NCBI GenBank assembly: GCA_964584935.1
Contig: CAZPBN010000010.1
Coordinates: 37,472-101,471, forward strand
Direction: 5' to 3'
From: CAZPBN01 sp964584935
GTDB lineage: Bacteria > Acidobacteriota > Aminicenantia > Aminicenantales > Aminicenantaceae
DNA: 64,000 bases
The notes beneath the pieces were generated by a model. It was not told the origin of the DNA, ran no database searches, and was given only the letters and a program-made list of their open reading frames with translations. Made by a program: the position numbers and the translations under genes. How positions within the stretch are numbered: the first letter of the stretch is position 1; the number at the start of each line of letters is the position of its first letter. Positions 36,370 through 43,467 of the stretch are shown here, piece after piece.

Positions 36370-36645
36370 CTATCCTCCGTTTTGGACTATATGATTCCAG
36401 AAGGGATTGGCAAAGATTAAGATGATGGATATAACAAAACAATAAATAGCTGTGGACTCGATCATAGCCAATCCCACGAAAAGAGTTCGGGTGATGGTAT
36501 TGGCTTCATCTGGCTGCTGGGCTAATGCACTCAAGGCTTGAGCCAGTGCTTTTGCTTCTCCCAGAGCCGGACCAATCGAACCGACAGCAATTGTCAATCC
36601 GGCTATCACTATTGAAGCCACTCCAATGATATTTATAGTTTCCAT
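36370..36645 (-). CDS. atpE: N-type ATPase c subunit with two carboxylates
   Basis: 91 residues from the ATG at 36645, chosen because AAGGAGAA lies just upstream; a longer frame would add 32 residues of non-family sequence. Two helices make the ring. Helix 1 has GSIGPALGEAKA with Glu30 where Na+-type rings carry Gln. Helix 2 has GLAMIESTAIYCF with the essential Glu63 and Ser64. A Glu in both helices is a known N-type feature. Whether the site takes Na+ or H+ cannot be settled from sequence; Ser64, Thr65 and Tyr68 are compatible with Na+. Confidence 0.95.
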   Translation of the reverse strand: METINIIGVASIVIAGLTIAVGSIGPALGEAKALAQALSALAQQPDEANTITRTLFVGLAMIESTAIYCFVISIILIFANPFWNHIVQNGG

Positions 36646-36646
36646 A

Positions 36647-37357
36647 TTATTCTCCTTGTTTTGAGTGCTGGACATTTTTCTTCTTCTTTTCTTTATGCGC
36701 TTGGGTTGCTGAAGCGATATACACTGTTGCCAGCACAGCAAAAATATAAGCTTGGATCTGCCCTATTAGCAGTTCCAGAGCATGCATTACCACAGGCAAG
36801 AAAAACGGGACAATGGAGAGCAGAATACCCACAATCATGGTTCCGCTCATGACATTTCCGAACAATCGAACTGCCATAGCCAGGGTTCTGGAAAATTCTC
36901 CTATGATATGAAAAGGGAGCATAAATACCGAAGGCCTGATATAATGCTTAAAATAATTTCTTACCCCGGTTTTAGTAATCCCGAAAACGGGAACAGCAAA
37001 AAACACACAAACAGCCAGCGCGGAAGTGGTGGAAAGGGATCCAGTAGGAGGCTGGTAACCCGGGACAAAGGAAAGAAAATTGGAAAGGGATATAAACAAA
37101 AAAAGCGTGCTAAGAAATGGAAGGTAGTCGTCAGGATCCCGTTGAGTGATTTCTCGTATTTGATTTCTGATATAAGAAACGATTGTTTCCAGAACCATTT
37201 GCCAGCGGGAAAGCTTTGGTTCCACTGATAATTTCCTAGTGACAAGCCAAGATATCAGGACCAAAATACCCATTACCGCCCAAGTGAAGACAATAGTAGC
37301 ATTCAGGGTAATTGGTCCCCATTGCCATAATATAATGGAATCAGAGCTAATGTCCAT
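36647..37357 (-). CDS. atpB: N-type ATPase a subunit
   Basis: 236 residues, six or so helices. The essential stator arginine is Arg164 in MAVRLFGNVMSG, and the last ion-path helix reads IGQIQAYIFAVLATVYIASA. With AtpE it forms the ion channel of the Fo part. It follows atpR by four bases. Confidence 0.95.
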   Translation of the reverse strand: MDISSDSIILWQWGPITLNATIVFTWAVMGILVLISWLVTRKLSVEPKLSRWQMVLETIVSYIRNQIREITQRDPDDYLPFLSTLFLFISLSNFLSFVPGYQPPTGSLSTTSALAVCVFFAVPVFGITKTGVRNYFKHYIRPSVFMLPFHIIGEFSRTLAMAVRLFGNVMSGTMIVGILLSIVPFFLPVVMHALELLIGQIQAYIFAVLATVYIASATQAHKEKKKKNVQHSKQGE

Positions 37358-37361
37358 AGTT

Positions 37362-37664
37362 TTATCCTTCCAATAAAGTGCTTTTTTGTTCCTTCTTTGG
37401 TTTCCATTGCCGTATCAGAATCCACCGGACTGCTAATAGTCCCAGAATGGAGGCAATAATACTCTTCCATTGTCCGTCTCTGGCTATCCAAAACAGCCCT
37501 GCTAAACAGACTCCGCTTCGGATGAAGAAGCTAGTGAAAACCAAAATATGGGGTTTCTTGGAATGGGGGAGCCTGTTGACAGTCCACCATAATCCTCCGA
37601 AATAAAAGAATCCCATCCCAGCACCAGCCATAAAAAATAATATCAAATTTATTATCTCATTCAT
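37362..37664 (-). CDS. atpR: N-type ATPase accessory membrane protein AtpR
   Basis: 100 residues from the ATG at 37664, three membrane helices (IINLILFFMAGAGMGFFYFGGL, ILVFTSFFIRSGVCLAGLF, SIIASILGLLAVRWILI). AtpR occurs only in N-type operons and is thought to help c-ring assembly or ion handling; the FFIRSG arginine within helix 2 is the kind of charged intramembrane residue noted for the family. The start overlaps atpQ by eight bases. A longer frame to 37718 lacks a ribosome binding site. Confidence 0.88.
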   Translation of the reverse strand: MNEIINLILFFMAGAGMGFFYFGGLWWTVNRLPHSKKPHILVFTSFFIRSGVCLAGLFWIARDGQWKSIIASILGLLAVRWILIRQWKPKKEQKSTLLEG

Positions 37665-37986
37665 TGTTTTCTTTGTCCTCAATGTGAGATCTTTCTTTAG
37701 CAACCCAGAACCAGGCATTCAAACATCCCAGGACAATCCCAAAAAACAAAAATACCAGAGTCCAGGAAATCGGTCCAGGCCACTTATTATCGATCCATAA
37801 TCCCACTGCTATCCCAATCAAAGTGGGGACAGAGACCGCCCATCCCACAAGGCCGAACATCCCCAGACCGAACCATATACTTTTGGCCTTATTCTTTTTG
37901 GCTTTGATTCTTCGTTTCTCTTTTTTGCCCACTTCTTCTGAAAATTTCCGGCGCTTTTTTTCCCGTTGATTCATTTCTTCACTCAT
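37657..37986 (-). CDS. atpQ: N-type ATPase accessory membrane protein AtpQ (AtpI-like)
   Basis: 109 residues: a highly basic N-terminus (MNQREKKRRKFSEEVGKKEKR region) and two membrane helices (FGLGMFGLVGWAVSVPTLIG and SWTLVFLFFGIVLGCLNAWFWV). The GLWIDNKW loop is typical of AtpI/AtpQ. It probably takes part in ring assembly and perhaps Mg2+ handling, as proposed for AtpI. It overlaps atpC by eight bases. Confidence 0.88.
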   Translation of the reverse strand: MSEEMNQREKKRRKFSEEVGKKEKRRIKAKKNKAKSIWFGLGMFGLVGWAVSVPTLIGIAVGLWIDNKWPGPISWTLVFLFFGIVLGCLNAWFWVAKERSHIEDKENNE

Positions 37987-38365
37987 AACGTTCCATCTCC
38001 ATAAATCGACGAATTAAATCTGCCTCAAACCGGGCTAAAACAGAACGGGCTTTTTTTTCTTTCTCATCGAGTTCTCTGAATTTTTCTTCTATAGTTTGTT
38101 TCAATTTTCCTAATTTTTTACCCTTGATGGCATTTCGGGCTGATACCATCACATCAGATCCGCATTTCACTAGAATTCCTTCATCAATAGCTAAAAATTC
38201 TTCTTTGCCGTTCTGCTCATAGAATAAAATCCCAGATACCAGAGAAGTCACCCAATCGATATGCCGGGGCAGAAGAACGAACCATCCATTTTCTCCTTCA
38301 GCTTTCACTTTGGTTACTTCCTCATTTAGGAAGATTTTGCCAGGGAGATAAACCTTGAGATTCAC
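37979..38365 (-). CDS. atpC: N-type ATPase epsilon subunit
   Basis: 128 residues: beta-sandwich start MNLKVYLPGKIFLNEEVTKVKAEGENG-type with VLLPRHIDWVTSLVSGIL (the usual LP.H....L..G), then a C-terminal helix pair rich in Lys/Glu/Arg. Links the gamma stalk to the c ring. The start overlaps atpD by four bases. Confidence 0.93.
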   Translation of the reverse strand: MNLKVYLPGKIFLNEEVTKVKAEGENGWFVLLPRHIDWVTSLVSGILFYEQNGKEEFLAIDEGILVKCGSDVMVSARNAIKGKKLGKLKQTIEEKFRELDEKEKKARSVLARFEADLIRRFMEMERYE

Positions 38366-39759
38366 TTTTTCACCTCGTCTATACCGCCGATCATATAAAG
38401 GGATTTTTCAGGATAATCAGAAAATTCATCGTTTAAAATCCGGTTGCTGCCTTCCAGTGTGTCATCAAGGTTCACAGCTTTTCCTTTGTGGCCGGTGAAT
38501 TCTTCGGTGGTGAAAAAGGGTTGAGTCAAGAATCTTTCCAAACGACGGGCACGGTGAACTGTTCTCTGGTCTTCTTGTGATAATTCTTCTAATCCCAACA
38601 TAGCGATGATATCTTTAAGCTCTTCGTATTCAGCTAAAGTCCTTCTGGTTTCCCTGGCAATACGGTAATGTTTTTCTCCCACAATATGGGGGGAGAGCAT
38701 CTTGGAACGAGTCTGAAGGGGATCAATAGCCGGATAAAGTCCCTGGCTGGCTCTCTTTCTAGAAAGAACAATGGAAGCAGATAGATGGCCAAAAGTGTGA
38801 ACAGCTGCCGGATCGGTGAAGTCGTCTGCCGGCACATAAATCGCCTGAATGGACGTAATGGATCCTTGCTTGGTGCTGCAAATTCTTTCTTCTAACTCTG
38901 ATAATTCTGTTGCCAGAGTCGGCTGATATCCAACCCGGGAAGGAATTTGTCCCATAAGGCCAGATACTTCAGAACCAGCCTGGATAAATCGGAAGATATT
39001 ATCGATAAGCAAAAAAACATCCTGCTTCACTTCATCACGAAAGTATTCAGCCATAGTAAGAGCCGTGTGCCCAACCCGAAACCGGGCACCTGGCTGTTCG
39101 TTCATCTGGCCGAAAACCAGCACAGTGTTTTTGAGAACTCCCACATCCTGGATTTCCCGGTAGAGCTCTTCTCCTTCCCGGTTTCGTTCTCCAATGCCGC
39201 AAAAGAAGCTAATTCCTTGATGTTGACTAGCCATATTATGAATCATTTCCATTATCAATACTGTTTTGCCCACACCCGCTCCTCCGAACATACCTGCTTT
39301 TCCACCTGTTTCAAGAGGGGCCAGCAAATCAATGGCTTTTATTCCGGTTGTGAAAATTTGAGAAGTGGCAACCTGTTCCGATAAAGGAACCGGTTCCTGG
39401 TGAATAGATCGCTTGCGGCTAACATTCAGTTTTTTCTTTTTGTCGATAGATTCCCCGAAAACATTGAAAACCCGGCCTAGAAGTTGTTTGCTTACCGGGA
39501 CTCTAATTGGAAATCCGGTATCAATAACTTCATCTCCTCGAGATAATCCTTGGGTTGGAGTCAAGGCAATGCCTCTAACCAGATCGGAATCCAGGTGAGC
39601 CATGACTTCAATCGATATATTTCCGTTTTCTCCTGTTTTGAGGTGATTATAGATTCCGGGGAGCTGTTCTGAAAACCGGATATCAATCACACTGCTGCGA
39701 ATGGATATCACAGAACCGATGTTCGGTTTGTTTGAATTCGATTTATCGGCGTCAACCAT
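38362..39759 (-). CDS. atpD: N-type ATPase beta subunit
   Basis: 465 residues. Catalytic subunit with P-loop GGAGVGKTVLIMEM, the catalytic Glu region GIGERNREGEELYRE, LLIDNIFRFIQAGSEVSGLMG and VPADDFTDPAAVHTF. The first gene of the operon, as in all N-type clusters (D-C-Q-R-B-E-F-A-G). Its start overlaps the end of the ppsA fragment by eight bases, which shows that the joint with foreign 3' sequence lies upstream of the operon. Confidence 0.97.
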   Translation of the reverse strand: MVDADKSNSNKPNIGSVISIRSSVIDIRFSEQLPGIYNHLKTGENGNISIEVMAHLDSDLVRGIALTPTQGLSRGDEVIDTGFPIRVPVSKQLLGRVFNVFGESIDKKKKLNVSRKRSIHQEPVPLSEQVATSQIFTTGIKAIDLLAPLETGGKAGMFGGAGVGKTVLIMEMIHNMASQHQGISFFCGIGERNREGEELYREIQDVGVLKNTVLVFGQMNEQPGARFRVGHTALTMAEYFRDEVKQDVFLLIDNIFRFIQAGSEVSGLMGQIPSRVGYQPTLATELSELEERICSTKQGSITSIQAIYVPADDFTDPAAVHTFGHLSASIVLSRKRASQGLYPAIDPLQTRSKMLSPHIVGEKHYRIARETRRTLAEYEELKDIIAMLGLEELSQEDQRTVHRARRLERFLTQPFFTTEEFTGHKGKAVNLDDTLEGSNRILNDEFSDYPEKSLYMIGGIDEVKK

Positions 39760-40000
39760 CTAATAATCCTTTATTTATGCTTAATTTGAATTGTTTCTCT
39801 TTTTTTGCCACCCGTTTTTTCACTTCGATAACGCTGTCCGGATTCAAAGATATGCAATCAATACCTGCTTCCACCAGAAACAGTGCGAAGTCCGGGTGAT
39901 CACTGGGTGCTTGGCCAGGAATGATTTTATGGATTTCACAAACATTTCCTTTGAATATTTTTTGTTCATTATCAAGAATGTACAAAATATGTGCCAACAT
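39752..40000 (-). pseudogene. C-terminal fragment of phosphoenolpyruvate synthase
   Basis: 82 residues matching only the end of PpsA: the IPGQAPSDHPDFALFLVEAG segment and GIDCISLNPDSVIEVKKRVA (usually ICGQAPSDYPEFA... and SISLNPDSV). About 700 residues including the phospho-His domain are missing. The catalytic CGQ cysteine of the family is replaced by Pro (IPGQ). The fragment runs into atpD and contains a sigma-54-like box. Confidence 0.85.
39981..39996 (-). promoter_or_regulatory. Sigma-54-like promoter before the N-ATPase operon
   Basis: The minus strand reads TGGCACATATTTTGTA: perfect -24 TGGCAC, correct spacing, -12 TTGT instead of TTGC. Start of transcription would be near 39969, about 210 bases before atpD, with no other promoter seen. 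Confidence 0.5.
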
Positions 40001-40084
40001 TGGCGTGTGAAAGAAGTATTCCTTGTTTAGGGGGAGAAAATTTTAGCTAGCGAACATTTCTTTATCACCCAATCGCCTAATGTT

Positions 40085-40336
40085 TCATTTGGTAGGAAAA
40101 AGTTCTATTAAACAGGAATTATGTTCATGCATTGGGGAGATTCTCTTCTCGAAATCTTTCTCATTGCGGACGAGTTGTCGGTTCACTTCTTGAATCAGGT
40201 CCTCTCGTCGCAAGCCAGCTTCAGAAGCAGGACAATGTTTTATTTGGTAGAAAGGAAAAGTATGATTCCAACGTCTGAAATTGGAAGCTAAGGCAAGTAG
40301 GGGCCCAAGGTTTCTATCTTTTTTATCCCTATTCTC
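40085..40336 (-). pseudogene. Remnant of the second PDZ domain of an HtrA/DegP-type protease
   Basis: Minus-strand frame open over 84 codons, no start. It reads ...HCPASEAGLRREDLIQEVNR and then QLVRNEKDFEKRI, the GLxxGDxIxxVNxxxVxxxxDF core of HtrA PDZ domains, with a short tail ending at TGA 40085-40087. The part before it (NLGPLLALASNFRRWN) fits poorly and may be out of frame. No protease domain remains. It lies between the ppsA fragment and the broken P-type ATPase gene. Confidence 0.65.
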
Positions 40337-43085
40337 CTAAAAAATCTTTTTCCATTTTATTGAACTGACTATTTGCCCGAGGACAAGAGGAAACAGGCTT
40401 ATCCCTATGATTAGAGACCATTCTTTTGCATTCAATTTGACCAATTGGAGCACATCGGCGAGACCGGGGATGTACACAGCAGCTAGGAGCAAGCCAATAC
40501 AAATGGCTATGGCTCCATAGATGTAAGAATTGAGAGTAACTTCATTTTTGAAAAGATTGGCACCTCTTTCTCTCATATTGAAGACATTCCAGATCCTGGA
40601 AAAACCCAAGGTGAGAAATGAAATAGTCACAGCCTGTGATGCAGGAATGTTCATTCCTTCCCGGGCAATAACCAGTGCTCCTATAACACAAAAAGAAATC
40701 AGAAATCCAAATATTCCGATAGAGATCCAGTGGGATTTCGCTAATATAGGTTCTTTCTTATTCCTGGGCTTTCGATTCATTATCTCAGGATCTGCTTCTC
40801 CCAGTCCAAGAGCTATAGCAGGAGAAATATCCGTAACTAGGTTGAGGAACAATATCTGCAGAGGAAGGACGGGCAAAGGAAGATTAAGAAAAGAGGCGAA
40901 AGCCACACTCAGCAGCGATCCGGCGTTGCAGGAAAGAAGATAGGAAATGAACTTCCGGATGTTTTCGAATATCACCCGTCCTTGGAAAATGGCACTGACA
41001 ATAGTGGAGAAAGCATCATCTTTCAGGATCATATCCGCGGCCTGTTGAGCCACTTGAGTTCCCTTTTTTCCCATTGCCACACCAATATCTGCTTTCTTAA
41101 GAGCAGGAGCGTCATTGACCCCATCACCTGTCATGGCGACAACAGAACCATTTTTTTGATGAATATCTATGAGGTCAAGTTTTTGCTTTGGACTCACTCT
41201 GGCGAACACCGTTGCTTTGATCAAGCGCTGCCGGTCTTCATTAGATAAATCATCATAAGTCTTGATTTCACTGCTCTGAATAACTTCATCTTTGTTTTCG
41301 TCAAAGAATTGAAGTGTGGAAGCCATTGCCCGGGCTGTTTCAGATTGGTCACCGGTGAGCATAATCAGTTTGACTCTTGCGTTCATACATCTGGTCACAG
41401 CCTCTTGAACATCATTCCGGGGGGGGATCCATCAGGCCAATCAATCCGATGAAAACAAGGTCTTTATATGGATTTGTGTTTACACTTTTTGCTTTGTTCG
41501 TGGCAAAGGCTAAAATCCTCAGGCCTTTTTTAGCCAGCCTGTGGTTGTGTTTAAGCCATTCTTCACGGTTTTTTTTATTTAGTTTCTTTTTTCCTTCAGC
41601 GGTCATTATATGAGAGGAGGCTTTGAGGACAGACTCCGGAGCTCCTTTGACTGCTATTTTGTGCTGTCTGTTTACCCGGTGAAAAGTAGCCATCATTTTT
41701 ATTTCTGGATCAAAGGAAATTTCTTTCTGTTCAGGCAGGGAATTAAGAAGCTGCCCGCGGCTCAATCCCGCCTTTTTTCCTGCGAACAGGAGAGCAACTT
41801 CGAGGAGTTCTCCCACTCCTTTAAGTGTTCCTTCCTGATTTTTCTGTAAAGAAGCATTGTTACAAAGCAAACCAACAGAGAGCAGCTCCTTGAGTATTTT
41901 ATCCTGTAAAGGATCAACTGCTTTTTCGTTTTGAATAAATGAACCAGTGGGGTTTTGAGCGTTAACCCTAATTTCAGTCCTATGGGAATCCGTTAGGACT
42001 TGAGTTGCGGTCATCTGACCTTCTGTTAAGGTCCCGGTTTTATCGGTACAAATCACATCTGTTGCTCCTAATGTTTCTACAGAAGAGAGCCGTTCCACAA
42101 GGGCGTTTTTTCGAGCCATCCGCCAGACACTTCGAGCCAAAGCAATGGTGGCAACGATAGGAAGACCTTCAGGTATGGCAGCAATAGCCAGCAGCACAGA
42201 GGTTTTAATCATCAAGTAGATATCCTTACCTGAAAATATACCGGCACCGGCAATGATCACAGCTACAATACCAGTCATCCATATAAGTTTATGTCCTAAC
42301 TGATTCAATTGTCTTTCCAGAGGGGTGAATTCTTCTTCTGTTTCCTCTGCCATAGTGGAAATCTCACCTAATTCCGTTTTCATGCCTGTTGCCACCACCA
42401 CTGCTTCTCCGGTTCCTCGTGTGACATAAGTCCCTTTAAACAGCATGTTGGTCCTTTCAGCCAAGGGGATTTCTTTATCCAAGGTTGTGACTTTCTTATC
42501 AACGGGAAGGGACTCTCCGGTTAGAACAGATTCATCAGCCTGTAATTTTGATGCCTGGATCAGATAAATATCTGCGGTTATGATATCCCCTCCTTCCACA
42601 GTAATGATATCTCCGGGAACGAGGTTTTTTGCCGGGATTTCCTGCAGGTTTCCGTTGCGCCTGACTTTTGTATTGACCGCTCCCAGTTGCCTTAGGGCTT
42701 CTATGGAACGCACAGCCCTTAATTAAGTAACAAATCCTATGATGACAAACAGGATTATTGCGATACCGATCGCTATTCCCTCTATCCAGTCACCCAGAAC
42801 AAAAGAAACGCCTGTTGCCACAGCCAGGACGATGATAATCAGGCTTTTAAACTGGTTAGCCAGAATTTCCCCAACACTTTTTTTCTTAGCTTTTTGAAGG
42901 CGGTTAAGGCCAAAAAAACCAAGTCGTTTTTTAGCTTCAGCCTGGGATAGTCCTTTATCAGCGGAAACATTGAAATGTTGAAGAATTTTTTCTTTAGACC
43001 ATGACCAAACAGATTGGGGTAGATTTTTACTCCCGGATATCCCTGGTGAATTGTCTGTTTGTTTAGATTTTGAATTTTGATTCAT
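40337..43085 (-). pseudogene. P2-type cation-transporting ATPase, broken by a nonsense codon and a frameshift
   Basis: The full length would be about 915 residues, starting at ATG 43085. The cation ATPase N-terminal domain (WSWSKEKILQHFNVSADKGL), TM pair, VPGDIITVEGGD, TGES, phosphorylation site CTDKTGTLTEGQ and hinge TGDGVNDAPALKKADIG are all kept. Two lesions stop it. At 42723-42725 a TAA replaces what should be GAA (GFVT-stop-LRAVRSIEAL, same frame before and after). At 41419-41426 a run of eight C (minus strand) shifts the frame after MDPP; seven C would restore DPPRNDVQEAVTRCMNA. The family includes Ca2+ and Na+/K+ pumps. A sigma-54-like box lies at 43135-43150. Confidence 0.9.
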
Positions 43086-43467
43086 TTGTCTATCTGATAA
43101 TTTCTTATAAATGGATAATCTCGAATTCACAAAATCCAAGAAATATGCCAAATTATATCTAAAATTGCTATCCTTTTGAATCGGATAGAATTAAATCCGA
43201 CGGAAAGCGGCAATCGCTAAAAAAAAAGTATTAAAAAATTCCACGAAAAAGGACAAATTCCTTTCTTGCTAGAATTATTTCACAACATTTGTTTTTCAGG
43301 TCTTATGAAAAATCACAAAGGAAACTCTTTGTTATTGACCAATTCAGGAATTATAGGTCGTTTTTCCATTGCTTAGAATCAATACAAGATTCATTCCAAG
43401 TTGAATCTTTAGGATTGGGGCATTCAATGATGGAAATGCATTTTTGGGCAGGGAAATCCGGCTTTAT
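43086..43467. other. Intergenic region between the LonB-like gene and the P-type ATPase
   Basis: Apart from the sigma-54-like box at 43135-43150 I see no supported feature. Plus-strand frames here (for example 43289-43546) run into the antisense of the protease gene and have no ribosome binding site. Confidence 0.4.
43135..43150 (-). promoter_or_regulatory. Sigma-54-like box before the P-type ATPase gene
   Basis: Minus strand TGGCATATTTCTTGGA: -24 TGGCAT, -12 TTGG (consensus TTGC), correct spacing. It would give a leader of about 40 bases to the ATG at 43085. Confidence 0.45.

Noticed and set aside
40001..40084. A further gene between the ppsA and htrA remnants
   Set aside because: Only 84 bases with no coding-like frame.
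41419..41426. The run of eight C as a phase-variation switch for the P-type ATPase
   Set aside because: The gene also has an upstream nonsense codon, so changing the run length would not restore a full protein.
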